NCBI RefSeq assembly: GCF_014898055.3 | Contig: NW_023605194.1 | Coordinates: 62,659,361 to 62,723,360 of the forward strand | From: Talpa occidentalis | Taxonomy: Eukaryota > Chordata > Mammalia > Eulipotyphla > Talpidae | Length of the DNA: 64,000 bases | Direction of reading: 5' to 3' | Shown here: piece by piece, positions 42,885 to 54,490 of the stretch | How positions within the stretch are numbered: the stretch's first letter is position 1 | How the letters are laid out: each line of letters starts with the position of its first letter | Program-made: the position numbers and the translations under genes | Notes under the pieces: model-generated | The model's database searches: none | Told to the model about the DNA's origin: nothing | Seen by the model: only the letters and a program-made list of their open reading frames with translations

Positions 42885-43926
42885 ATGACTCCTGGAGGAA
42901 CCAGAGGGGAGCAGAGAAGCCCACCCAAGATGCTGGCCAGTCCAACTACACAGTGTCCCAACGCATACGGCAAATTAGAAAACAGACAGTAGGGAGGAGA
43001 AGAACCACACGCAACCTAGCAACTCTCCAGAGAAAAAGCACACCACAAAAAGAAAACCAGCCCCCAGATGGCAACGACAGTAACTTGGAAGAACTTCTGA
43101 GCCTTCCAGAAAGAGAATTTAAAATTGCCGTGATTAAAAAACTGACAGAAGTCATAAAGGAAAACAATGATAAGGGAAAAATAATCAACGATCAGAAGAA
43201 TGAAATTGAGTCCCTAAAGAGGGAAGTAAAAGAAATGCAGGAGATCAAAGAATTAATGGAAGAACTAAAGAATTCTGGGAAAAGCAATGAAAGCAGAATT
43301 GATGGAATGGAAGAACGAATAAGTACTCTTGAAGACACAGAAATAAAAAGAACCAAAACAGAAAAGGAAAGAGAAGTACGAAGGAAAAGAATGAAGAAAG
43401 ACTTCGGGAACTATCTGACTCCATGAGGAAAGGAAATATAAGAGTTATAGGAATACCAGAAGGAGAGGAGAGAGAAGTAGGAACAGAGAAAATATTCAAA
43501 GAGATAATTGAAGAGAACTTCCCAAATGTGAAGGAGGAGCTGAAAATTGATATACAAGAAGCAAGAAGAACACCAAACTTCCATGACGAAAGGAAAAACA
43601 CAGCAAGACACATAATAGTAAAGCTCCCAAGAATCCAGGACAAGGAAAAAATAATGAAGCTGGCAAGAGGGAAGAAACAGATAACATTCAAAGGAAAGCC
43701 AATCAGGCTGACATCAGACTTCTCCGAAGAAACACTACGGGCAAGGAGAGAGTGGAGGTTCATAGTCAACAGACTCCAAGAAAACAGATGCCAACCAAGA
43801 ATACTCTATCCCGCAAAGCTCTCCTTCCTCTTTGAAGAAAGAATATGGACTTTCCCAGACAAACAGAAACTCCGGAATTTCATTGCAACCAAACCCCACT
43901 CCAAAAAATACTACAAGGAGTCCTAA
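42885..43926 (+). pseudogene. L1 ORF1, frameshifted
   Basis: The ATG sits in the same place as in the first copy. The frame is lost near 42930-42945 and again near 43390, where one A is missing from an A-run (GGAAAAGAATG against GGAAAAAGAATG). The pieces together carry the coiled coil, RRM and C-terminal domain (NIRVIGIPEGEE, RHIIVKLPRIQDKEKIM, SFLFEERIWTFPD). The coiled coil has 14 residues that the copy at 1732 lacks. Confidence 0.92.
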
Positions 43927-44023
43927 AGCCAGAACCTCAGAGGGACGAATAACAATGAAAGAAGGCCAAAAAAAAAAGTTATTAAAAGAATAAATAAATA
44001 AAATCAAAGGAAAGACAAACACA

Positions 44024-47000
44024 ATGGCAAATACAGATGTTAACATATCAATATTAACTCTAAATGTAAATGGACTAAACTCTTCAATAAAAAGACACAG
44101 AGTTGCAGCCTGGATTAAGAAACAAAACCCAACCTTTTGCTGTCTCCAGGAAACACATTTAGCTACAAAAGATAAAAATAGGCTCAAAGTTAAAGGATGG
44201 AAAACAATCCTACAAGCAAATGGACCAAAAAAGAAAGCAGGAACAGCTATACTTATATCAGATAAAACAGATTTCAAACTCAAAAAGATAAAAAGAGACC
44301 CCAATGGTCACTACATTATGATCAAGGGGACAATACTTCAAGAAGAAATAACACTCATTAACATATACTCACCAAACGAAGGAGCACCAAAATATATCAG
44401 ACAACTGTTGTCCTCTCTGAAAACAGACATCAGAGAAAACACATAAGTAGTGGGAGACTTCAACACACCACTATCAACAATGGATAGATCAACAAGACAA
44501 AAAATAAGTAAAGAAACCAAAGCTCTAAATAAGGACCTAGAGCAATTGGGCTTAACAGACATCTATAGAACACTAAACCCCAAAAAAACGGAGTACACAT
44601 TTTTCTCAAGCGCACACGGATCATTCTCCAGGATCGATCACATACTGGGGCACAAGACAAACATCAACAGATACACCAAGATTGAAATCATATCAACCAT
44701 CTTTTCTGACCATGAAGGCATCAAACTAGAAATAAACCATAAAAAGAAGGCAAGGAACTTTCCTACCTCATGGAGATTAAAAACCACACTACTCGAAGAC
44801 CACTGGACTAATGAGGAGATCAAAGAAGAAATTAAAAAATTTTTTGAATTGAACGACAAGGAGGACACCAATATCCTAAATGTATGGGATGCAGCAAAAG
44901 CAGTAATAAGAGGAAAATATATAGCAATAGAAGCTCACATCAAGAAACAAGAAAGAACTCAAAGAAACAACCTAATCTCGAAGCTCAAAGATCTAGAAAA
45001 AGAACAACAAAAAAACCCCAAAACCAGTAGAAGAAAAGAAATAATAAAAACCAAAGCAGAAATAAATGAAATTGAAACTAAAAAAACAATCCAAAAGATC
45101 AATGAAACCAAGAGCTGGTTCTTTGAAAAAATCAATAAAATAGACAAACCCCTAGCCAGGCTCACAAAGGAAAAAAGGGAGAAAGCAACAAATAAACAGG
45201 ATCATCAATGAAAGAGGAGAAATCACAACGGACACAGCAGAAATCAAAAGAATAATCAGTAACTACTATGAACAGTTATATGGAAACAAGTTTAACAATC
45301 TAGAGGAGATGGACAAATTCCTACAACTCTACAATCACCCAAAGCTAGATAAAGAAGAATAGAACACCTAAACAGACCAATTACAATTAGCGAAATTGAA
45401 ATGGTAATCAAAACCTCCCCAAAAAAAAAAAAAGCCCAGGACCTGATGGATTTACAAATGAATTCTACCAAACATTCAGAGATGAATTAGTGCCTATCCT
45501 TCACAAACTCTTCCAAAAAATTGAGAAGGAAGGGACAATACCAAACACGTTCTATGAAGCCAACATTACACTAATACCAAAACCGAACAAGGACAACACA
45601 AAAAAAGGAAAACTACAGGCCAATCTCCCTAATGAACACTGATGCAAAAATCCTCAATAAAATTTAGCCATCAGAATCCAACAATGTATCCATAAGATAA
45701 TTCACCACGACCAAGTAGGATTCATTCCAGGGACACAAGGATGGTTTAACATCCGAAAATCAATCAACGTTATCCAACACATCAACAAAAAGAAATATAA
45801 AAACCATATGATAATATCAATAGATGCTGAGAAAGCTTTCGACAAAGTGCAACACCCATTCATGATAAAAGCCCTTGAAATTCTTGGGATACAAGGAACA
45901 TACCTTAACATCATAAAGGCCATCTATGACAAGCCAACAGCCAGTATCATTCTCAATGGTGAAAAGCTGAAAGCAATTCCATTAAGATCTGGAACAAGAC
46001 AAGGATGTCCACTCTCACCACTGCTTTTCAATATAATACTGGAAGTCCTAGCCAGGGCAATAAGACAAGAGAAAGACATCCAAGGAATCCAAATAGGAAA
46101 AGAAGAAGTCAAACTATCACTATTTGCAGACGATATGATATTATACATAGAGAACCCCAAAAACTCCACAGAAAAGCTAATTCAACTCATCAATCAGTTC
46201 AGTAAAGTGGCAGGATACAAAATCAACACGCAAAAGTCAGTAGCCTTCCTATACACAAACAATAAATCTGAAGAAGAAGAAATCAAAAAAACCATCTCTT
46301 TCGTTATTGAAACAAAAAAAATCAAATATTTGGGAATAAATCTAACAAAAGAGGTAAAGGACCTATACAAAGAAAACTATAAAACACTGTTAAAAGAAAT
46401 AGAAGAAGACACAAAGAAATGGAGAGATATCCCCTGCTCATGGATTGGAAGAATAAACATTATTAAAATGGCCATCCTTCCAAAAGCAATATACAGATTC
46501 AATGCTATTCCAATCAAAATTTCAATGTCATTCTTCAAAGAAATAGAACAATTATTGATGAAATTCATATGGAATCACAAAAAACCCCGAATAGCCAAAG
46601 CTCTCCTGAAAAAAAAGAAGGGAATGGAGGCATCACACTCCCAGACTTCAAACTATACTACAAAGCCATAATCATCAAAACTGCATGGTATTGGAACAAG
46701 AACAGACATACAGACCAATGGAATCGAATAGAAAATCCAGAAATAAACCCACAGATTTATGGTCAACTAATCTTTGACAAAGGAGCAAAGACTATGCATT
46801 GGAGCAAAGAAAGTTTGTTCAATAAATGGTGCTGGGAAAACTGGGTTGCTACATGCAAAAGAATGAAGCTTGACCACTACCTCACACCATACACAAAAAT
46901 CAACTCAAAATGGATTAAAGAATTAGACATAAGACCTGAAACCATAAAATATATAGAAGGAAATATAGGCGAAACACTACGTGATTTGCACATCAAAGAC

Positions 47001-47852
47001 ATCTTTACAGACACATCACCCAAAGCAGTGATAGTGAAGGCGAAGATAAACAGCTGGGACTACATCAAATTAAAGAGCTTCTGCACAGCAAAAGAGACAA
47101 TAACAAAAACAAAGAGAAACCCCACCAACTGGGAGAACATTTTTGCACCCAACACTAATGATAAAGGACTGATCACAAAAATCTGCAAAGAGCTGATGAG
47201 ACTCAACAACAACAAAGAAAATAATCCAGTCAAAAAATGGGCAGAAGAGCTAAAAAGAAACTTCTCTGAAGAGGAAATGCAAATGGCCAACAGGCATATG
47301 AAAAAATGTTCAACATCACTCGTCATCAGGGAAATGCAAATCAAAACTACCATGAGATACCATCTTACACCAGTGAGAATGGCACATATTAAAAAAACTA
47401 GCAACAACAAATGTTGGTGAGGGTGTGGAGAAAAAGGAACTCTTCTGCACTGTTGGTGGGAGTGCAAACTGGTCCAACCACTGTGGAAAGCTGTGTGGAG
47501 ATTTCTGGACCTACTAAACATAGAGCTTCCATATGATCCAGCAATTCCACTCCTAGGTATTTACCCAAAGGACACAGAAACATCAATTCCAAAGAACACC
47601 TGCACCCCTATGTTTATAGCAGCACTGTTTACAATAGCTAAGCTTTGGAAACAACCCAAATGCCCAAAAATAGATGACTGGATCAAGAAGATGTGGTACA
47701 TATATACCATGGAATATTACTCAGCATTCAAAAAAGATAAACACATGCAATTTGCAGCAACATGGATGGCGCTGGAAGGGATCATGCTCAGCGAAATAAG
47801 CCAGAAAGAAAAAGAAAAATACCGGATGGTCTCACTCATAGCAGGAATCTAG
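44024..47852 (+). pseudogene. L1 ORF2, broken
   Basis: Endonuclease (LNVNGLNSSIKRHR; LQETHL), reverse transcriptase ([13 protein letters not shown] at about 46120-46150) and C-terminal zinc-like region are all present. Breaks are a TAA at 44445-44447 (TAT in the other copy), frameshifts near 45187, an A-run expansion at about 45421-45432, one near 46618, and a TGA for TGG at about 47416-47418. The two L1 copies share no single break, so each decayed after insertion or was already defective. Confidence 0.93.
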
Positions 47853-48055
47853 AAAACTTAAATAAGGGACCAGGAAAATGAATAACTATAAGAAAGTGAA
47901 AATCAAAATCAACAAAAAACTATGAACCAGAGACACTTTTAGGGGGCAGGGGCGGGAGGGGAGGGATTGGGGTCAGAATGGGGGCGCTGCAATTGTATGG
48001 GGAATATAACAATAAAATTTATTATCTAATAAAAAAAAAAGAGTAATTAACCTGG

Positions 48056-48786
48056 TCTATGCTAACAAAGATATAGTTGCCTTTAGTTTATACCAAAATT
48101 CTCTTCATAAAGTCCTCTCCAGGAAGACTAATCCACTCATCTTTTCCCCTTAAAAAATTACTTTTTTTCCCAGTAGATGCCCTAACATCTTTCCTCCCCT
48201 AGCTAAGAAATTCAAGATGACATCTAAAGCCATGAGCTACTCAGCCAAACTAAATCTCTCACAAGTATACAAAAAGTTATTATCTATTAAATCTCTCTGA
48301 TGTTTCTTGCTTTTATCAATCTATCTAATGCAAACCTTTAAAAAAAGTCCAAAAAACTAAAGCTGCTTTCACTAGCTTCCCACAACAAAATGAAGACTGT
48401 GTAGGTAATCTAAAAATCTTGGTGTTCTCTTACCCTCAGATACCTAAAAAAATTCTTATCTTATCACCATTGCTGAGACCCATTCTTAAAAATCCTTGTC
48501 ACTCTAAGTAACTATTTTATAAAAATCCGTAAGTTTGGTTAATCCTGAGACAACTTCCCTGACATCAAAAAAAAAAATCTAAAATATTAAAATCTTTATC
48601 TTAAAAAGACTCCTAATACAGACAATAAAAATGTTTCCCTTGTATAAAACAATTTAGATCAATCTGGGTACATTCATACCTCATGAAAAACATTATTATA
48701 AAAAATTGTTACACCTTTTCTACATAAATGTAAACTAATGGGAGTATTGTAAAAATACATAAGGCTTCTTAAAACAAATATATCTG
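48056..48786 (+). other. ERV-internal DNA, no frame recognised
   Basis: Continuation of the AT-rich stretch interrupted by the L1. No reading frame or motif is supported. Confidence 0.35.
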
Positions 48787-49046
48787 GGGCCTCCCTGGTG
48801 GCGCAGGCGGTTGAACGCAGCGCTGTGAAGCTGTTTGTTAGCCTCTGCAGTGCCATTTTGATTCCCACCAGCCTCGGAGCAACCCACATGGCGCTGCAGA
48901 CCTCTCCTGTCTCACCCACTGCTCCTCTCAGCAGTGTATTTCGTCAGTCTGCCTGTTCTGTTCCCTGCTCTGCCTCTGGTGAATCCTCTCACCCTCCGGC
49001 GCATCTGGCCTGTACCCCAGTTCTTGTATAAATAAAAAAAAAAAAA
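48787..49046 (+). mobile_element. tRNA-derived SINE (older subfamily)
   Basis: Head GGGCCTCCCTGGTGGCGCAGGCGGTTGAACGCAGCG and tail CCTGTACCCCAGTTCTTGTATAAATAAAA. Inserted in the ERV. Flanking duplication not clear. Confidence 0.93.
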
Positions 49047-49507
49047 ACCTAATATATTCTGGTAGATTCCAAACACTGATCTCAGTGGAGTTCACAACTC
49101 CAAGACTTGGTCATAGAAACAAAAAAAGTGATTATCTTCCTCCTTCAGGGCATACATAAGACAATTTTTAAGCTAGTCGATTATAAAAATCTGATAAAAG
49201 TTATGCAGAAACAAAAAATCCTTAAATCACAACTTTTAAATCAAAAAAGGGAGACTCTAGAAAGTAACTTGTCCCCTTAGAAACAAATATGCAAGGCTTT
49301 ATTTACTTTTAACTTTTTAAATTGTAGTTCCTCCGGGCGAACAGCTATTGAACAACATTTCATTCATAATTCTTCTGGCCTCAAGGCAGAAAACAACATT
49401 TTATCCCTTGAGAACCAAGTCCTAGGCCCTGGGTTTTGTATTGCCACCCATTGTAAGGACCAACTTGGCTGGGACCTATAGAAATTTTAATATGGGGGAG
49501 AAGGTAT

Positions 49508-49826
49508 GTTTCTGTTTTATCACCTACAGGACCTCCTTGGGCTCCACTGAAAGCAGTACACTCCTATCATGAGCTGGCATCAAGGAAAGACCAATCCTAT
49601 TCCAGAGCTCCAGCTGTTAAGCGATTCAGTCACCACCAGGAATGGATCCCTTTCCATTGACGGTGAAGTCCTCCAGAATCAAGACTTGATGCCCTTGAGC
49701 CTGCTGTACTAGCCTCTGCTTTCAATAAGCGGCACGAGAACTTCTGCTCAAGTAGCAGTCTTGCCTTGCAAACCTGCTCTACGACTTCTGTGTCCCTCAT
49801 CACGATCACATGTCCCTTTGCGACAG
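49508..49826 (+). repeat. 3' LTR of the ERV (start inferred)
   Basis: The R/U5-like block 49707-49801 matches the 5' LTR. A purine tract ATATGGGGGAGAAGG at about 49490-49504 is a plausible polypurine tract, placing the LTR start just after it. The end at about 49826 (GCGACA) is inferred. Confidence 0.5.
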
Positions 49827-50034
49827 GACATGCGGAAGGGAATACGCATTCTCTGGCATTCCCTCAACAGCTACCCTTTTGCTTAGGCCTCCTCTAGGAA
49901 AATGGAACTCCAGAAGCATTCCCACACTCTTGATCTGTATTCCTGGAACCCATCTCCTTGCCCTTGCAGGATGTGCTGAGAGGGCTACTAAAAAAAAAAA
50001 AAAAGGAAAACACACAAAGGGTACTATTTACATC
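49827..50034 (+). other. ERV 3' flank, no feature
   Basis: Short unique stretch with a poly-A run at about 49990-50005. Confidence 0.4.
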
Positions 50035-50230
50035 AACGATTCTCAACTTAAGAGGATGGGGATAAGAGGGAGGAAAAGGAGCAGTGTGTCCCTAGAGACA
50101 AAAAGAAGTTGCATTTGGCCAGAATTCTAGTTGTCACAACTGCAAAGTGCTACTGACATCTACTGGGCATACACAAGGGTGCTGCTCAAACATCCAACAA
50201 TGCACTGAACCGCTTCCCACACAAATAATC
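50035..50230 (+). mobile_element. MER20-type hAT remnant
   Basis: GATTCTCAACTTAAG, TAGTTGTCACAACTGCAAAGTGCTACTGACATCTACTGGG and TGCTGCTCAAACATCCAACAATGCAC follow the MER20 order. Diverged. Confidence 0.7.
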
Positions 50231-50764
50231 CAGTCCAAATGTCCACGATACCAAGGTGGAGAAACTCTGACTTGCCTCCAGTCCCTGGCAGAGTTACTGA
50301 AAGTGAGTGTTTATCTGAAACACTACCTGAGGGAGTACCTTCCCTATATTTGAGTTTCAGTCTCCCAAGCAGGTTTTAGATCAGCTACCATGTTGAAAGT
50401 TCCACTGCTCTTTTTCTCTTGTCTTCCTGAATTTGAATTCCTAAACAATATAAGTACATAACCAGGAATTTTTTCCTTTGATTTTTGCTATTGATTGCTT
50501 TGTTGCTATCCATTTAAACCATAGCAAGCAAAGGCTATCTCTTGAAACAGATACAAGCAAAAAAAATTTTTTTTTTTTTTAAAAAAGGGAAAGTAGTAGA
50601 AACAAGGAGAAAAAACAAAGTCAAAGCACTGGAACATTTTTCAAACATTGAAGCGCTATTAAATGTTTCCATAGTAAGGAGGAAAGTCCAAAATATATCC
50701 ACCAGCACATTTTCTGAATTGTGGCTTCCCACTTAAGATAAATATTGCAATAAACTACTGGCCC
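50231..50764 (+). other. Intergenic DNA, no feature recognised
   Basis: No gene; AT-rich with A/T runs near 50560-50590. Confidence 0.4.
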
Positions 50765-51215
50765 AGCATGCCCACATTACCTCTCTGACCTTATTTCCCA
50801 CGACTTTTCCCTGCTGTCTCCACTCCAATCACTCCATTCCCACACAGCAGGTATGCTCCCATCTTCAGGCCTCTGTTCTTTATGTCTCTTTATGTCTCGC
50901 TCTTTCCCAGCCCCCTAACCACACTTCTCTCTCCTTCACCTCCTTCAGATCTTTGCTCAGTTGCCATTTTCTCAAGTGAAACCTTCCCTCACCTACGTAT
51001 TTATAATAGCAAAACACCCGGGGTGGGGCAACCTTCTCTATGCTTCCCCCCCCCCATGTTTTATTTGTTCTTAATCTCCCACAGTAGAAATTCACTCCAT
51101 GAAAGGAGGTTCCTTGTCTGCTTTATTCATTGCTAGATTGATAGTGTCCTAAACAATGTCTGACTCTTAACAGCTGTTCAGTAAAATCTGTTGAAGGAAT
51201 GAGGGATTGAATACA
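50765..51215 (+). mobile_element. LINE-2 3' end
   Basis: The order TTGCTCAGTTGCCATTTTCTC...GAAACCTTCCCTCACC, then TCCATGAAAGGAGGTTCCTTGTC, TTCATTGCTAGATTG and a TGTTCAGTAAAATCTGTTGAAGGAATGA end is the standard L2 3' pattern. Confidence 0.8.
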
Positions 51216-51786
51216 AAGGAAACAAAAAAATTAATGAATGGGTGTCTGGCATTTTCTGCTTAGATTCTCAGCACCCCCTCCATCTGAACTGGGACCTTAG
51301 TACAGAAAGCATGGTTGGCAACTGCGCAGAGGGCAAACATCCTCATACGGTTGCAGGTGGGGCGCGTAATTCTCTTTGCAAAGCTATTCAGCGGCTCGTA
51401 TCCTAAAGTGAAGTTACGTATATTTTCACCCAATTTTTTCTCTACATGTACCCAATGGAAGTAATAGCACAAGTGCACATCACTGCCACGTTGTTTATTG
51501 AATCCAGATTGAGCTGCTGTTTCAGCTCAGGATGCAGAGGCTGGAAAGAGTATCCGTGCCATCCTTACAACAAAAAGAACGCTGAGCAATCTCCTGTCGT
51601 TTTACTTTAAAAAATAAATAAATAAAGGAGAAGTGAACGGCACGCGGTCTCAGCGAAGCAGGTGAAACCAAAACCAGGGGTCTAGCTACCCACTCAAGTC
51701 CCAGCGACCGTGCGCTCCGCGATGGTCTCCCCGGGGGGCCCCCAAGCTAGCGACACACACAGACACACACTCTAGGCTCCTTTAGA

Positions 51787-51799
51787 AGTTTCCGTTTCC
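51787..51799 (+). promoter_or_regulatory. ISRE of the probable IFIT5 promoter
   Basis: AGTTTCCGTTTCC is a perfect TTTCNNTTTC element about 250 bases before the ATG, which makes this CpG-island promoter interferon-responsive in principle. Confidence 0.85.
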
Positions 51800-52045
51800 T
51801 GGAGATGGACTCCGCCTAGTCAGGGATCACATTCACTTTCTAGTTTCCCTTCCCGCGGGGGTCCGGCTTTAACAAAGACCGACGCCTGGACACCGACCCT
51901 GCGCGGCCGTCGCCGGGGCCCAGCGCGCGCCCCGCCAAGCGCGCACTCGCCCGCGCGCGCCCAGCCCCGCCGCCCGGGATCCGCGGTCGGGAGGAGCAAG
52001 CGCGAGGGGTCCGCCGCCTCCCGGGAGCCCCCAGAGCCCGCCACC

Positions 52046-52050
52046 ATGAG
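52046..52050 (+). CDS. IFIT5: Probable IFIT5 exon 1 (coding part)
   Basis: GCCGCCACC-type Kozak context (CCCGCCACC), then ATGAG and the donor GTAAGG. The ATG-AG split is the signature of IFIT first exons and is identical to IFIT3 at 8888-8892. Position (next after IFIT1), + strand, an ISRE in front and a CpG island all fit IFIT5, the last gene of the cluster in human. IFIT5 is a monomeric TPR protein that binds 5'-triphosphate RNA and tRNA. Its main exon is not found in the following 12 kb, so the call rests on this short piece and its context. Another IFIT-like or unrelated gene is possible. Confidence 0.68.
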
Positions 52051-52560
52051 GTAAGGCTGACCCCGCTTCTCCTCCCACGTCTGCGCGGGTCTTTGTTTCT
52101 CACGGTGCCTCTTTCATGCGGTCCTCGTCGCGGGGCTGTGACCCTGGAAGGCGCCGAGCCCCTCGCGCCGGGCATCGGCCGGGCGTCCGCCTCTGGGAAC
52201 CTCCCCTGGAGCCCCGTCCTCCTGGCCGAAGTCGGGCGCGAGGGGGAAGGTGGCGGAGCGGACCTTGCCGGGGTCCGCGCCCCCCCCCCCCCGGCGTGCG
52301 CAGCGGGACTGTCAGCGGGTGGCGCGGCGACGCGCGGGGCGGGCTGCCCGGCTCCCTGCGGCTCCTCTCCGCCCGCGCGACGGCCACCAGGCTGGGTTCG
52401 CGGCCGCCCCCGGGGCCATTCGGGGCGGCTTCTACGTGGCGCGGGTCCCCTTCGGCCTGCCACCTCCTCTTCTTCCCAAATCTGCAGCTGCCATCCCCTG
52501 CGTGGGCAGACGCGGCTCGCCGCAGCGCTGCAGGCGTCGCACACGCCCTCCACTGCCATC

Positions 52561-53661
52561 TTGCCTTTTTGATTTGTGGGTCCGAGTTCTCCACCTTCCC
52601 TGACCTGCCTTTGTGTCGCGTACAGATGTGTATTGTTCGACCCAAAGCGCTGTGTGGTGGGATTTCTTTATCGGTCTCCTTTATCAATTTATGGCGGTGG
52701 GTCCTTGGCTCACCCATTTTGGACCCCCAGAGGCTAGCGCTCTATCCTTCTCCCCCGTTTAATTAGTCGAGGAATGAATGATGAAGATCTGGGGCTCCGC
52801 ATGCAAATAGCCCTTTTTTCTAAATCCTGAGCTGAACACCGCCTGGTTGTGTGATCCAAAGCAAAATTTATTAAACTCTGCGAGACTCTCCCATCTGTAA
52901 AAATTGATGGCATCCGTCTCTTAGGACCAAGAAAGGGTTAATTGACAGTTTAGCACATATTATTTGTGGACAGTGGTGATGATGATGATGATTACCAAAA
53001 ACTATTTTTAATTAGTGGCTCACTTGTAACATATATAAGAAAGAAGGGGGAAGGTATCCTAAAGGGGTCAGAGAATCCAGGAGGAAAATGCAAAACATGA
53101 ATTATATATTTGTATGCAAAATAGGGTCGGAGAGGGCTGGACCTCACTGAGAACTGTATCCCAAGGAGTAATGAAAGGCTAGTTCCAGGCAAAAGAAAAC
53201 AAAATTACCTAAGATAAAGCTTGCCTCTTCAGAAACAATAGCTTCTCTCTGCCAACTTCCCAGAGACAAAAGTTAAAAAATAAAATAGAAACAATTTAAA
53301 AAGTAAAATTTCTCATATATCCAGTTGTGTGTAAATTCCACAGAACTTGGACAAAGCACTTCAGTGGCTGACAAATTGCCCCTTTGAGATCTCATGATCA
53401 CATTCATAATACCTGAGATAGTATTCTTCATGGTCCTTCATTGTCTGAAGGTAGAAACCTGCAGAAACCTGCAGAACAGAAGAGATGTTCATTTTGCTCT
53501 ACAGATATCCCCCAACTTGTGTATCTGGGCAAGCTGTTACGGGCATAGCAAGTGTTGCCCATGATTCTGGTGCAGTTACACCAGAGAAAGGAGAAACTGC
53601 CGAGGGCAGTCATATCACATTCCTAGTCAAGACCTTAGGAAACAATTCAAAACCTATTTTT
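52561..53661 (+). other. Probable IFIT5 intron, no feature recognised
   Basis: No gene; a (GAT)n micro-repeat at about 52977-52993. Confidence 0.4.
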
Positions 53662-53675
53662 AAAATCCAAACATG

Positions 53676-53952
53676 GGACCTCCCTGGTGGTGCAAGCGGT
53701 TGAGTGCAGCGCTGTGAAGCTGTCCGCAGCCTCTGCAGTGCAGGTTCCATCCCAGTCAGCCAGGGAGATACCCACATGGCGCTGCAGACCTCTTTTGTCA
53801 TGCCCACTGCTCCCCTCAGCACTGTATTTTGGTCAATCTACCTGTTCTGTTCCCTGCTCTGTCTCTCGTGAATCCTCTCACCCCCCACACCTCTGGCCTG
53901 TACCCCAGTTCTTGTATGCATGAATAAATAAATCTTTTTAAAAATTAAAAAA
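53676..53952 (+). mobile_element. tRNA-derived SINE (older subfamily)
   Basis: Head GGACCTCCCTGGTGGTGCAAGCGG and tail CCTGTACCCCAGTTCTTGTATGCATGAATAAATA. The duplication AAAATCCAAACATG is at 53662-53675 and 53953-53966. Confidence 0.95.
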
Positions 53953-54164
53953 AAAATCCAAACATGAAGCCAGGCAAAAAAAATATATATATATGCCAAG
54001 GTATAAAAGAAAGACAAACAGAACAGTGAAGACTGATATGAGAAATTTTGGAACCATTAGCAGGAAAGGAAGAACTAGCAGGAATTCTGTCATCTAGAAT
54101 CCAGGGGCTTTTTTTTTTTTACCAGCCCTGTTCCTCTAGGCTGGACATGCCACAGCTACCAGTC

Positions 54165-54490
54165 TGTAACTGCATTCATTCAACAAATATTTATTGAGAT
54201 TTTATGGTATTCCTGGAATAACAAATGCTGAGGACACAGTGATAGAAAAACAAAATCAAAACAAGGTCCCTATTCTTATGGGGTTTACATTTAAATAGGG
54301 GAAATAAATAATAGTAAGTTAGCCAACAATCATTATTTGGAAAATAATAAGAACTATAAGAAAAATGAAAGTGTACTAAGAAGGTGACCCAGAATGATGG
54401 GGGGCTATTTTAGATAACTTCTAGCCTCTTGAGTGTGGAATATTTGAGCGGAGTTATGGGAAAGAACTAGTTATGCAAAAGTTTAGAACA
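54165..54490 (+). repeat. Ancient mammalian-wide interspersed repeat
   Basis: CATTCATTCAACAAATATTTATTGAG, GGACACAGTGATAGAAAAACAAAATC and CTTATGGGGTTTACATTTAAATAGGGG in order, then a TATTTGAGCGGAG stretch. A familiar old repeat whose exact family I cannot assign. Confidence 0.6.

Larger units (their letters stand above)
41565..48034 (+). mobile_element. LINE-1, full length, inside the ERV
   Basis: A 6.47 kb L1 starting GGGACGGAGCAACATGGCGG and ending in an A-tail. It is flanked by a perfect 21-bp duplication AAAAAAGAGTAATTAACCTGG at 41544-41564 and 48035-48055. Closely similar to the 505-6827 copy throughout, so the same recently active family, but its 5' UTR is arranged differently. ORF1 and ORF2 are both disrupted, by single-base indels and nonsense changes, so it is dead. 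Confidence 0.97.
37600..49826 (+). mobile_element. Decayed endogenous retrovirus (lysine-tRNA type), nested with L1 and SINE
   Basis: Supported by three things. A primer-binding site lies right after an LTR end (38376-38393). A 95-100 base R/U5-like block is shared between 38240-38338 and 49707-49801. A short betaretrovirus-like gag start follows the primer-binding site. A lysine-tRNA primer and that gag start point to a class II element. The left limit is uncertain. Once two 3'-truncated L1s, a full-length L1 and a SINE are subtracted, only about 4 kb of internal DNA remains, so pol and env are largely lost. No intact viral frame is present. Confidence 0.75.
51640..52560 (+). promoter_or_regulatory. 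CpG island promoter (probable IFIT5)
   Basis: About 0.9 kb dense in CpG in an otherwise AT-rich window, with SP1-like GGGCGGGC sites (for example 52337). The island spans the exon end at 52050. It has no TATA box. The long reading frames on both strands here come from GC richness, not from genes. Confidence 0.88.

Noticed and set aside
51840..52766. Several 117-239-codon frames on both strands around the CpG island
   Set aside because: Overlapping frames in all phases with Pro/Arg/Gly/Ala-rich text, as expected from a CpG island. The splice donor at 52051 explains the region better.
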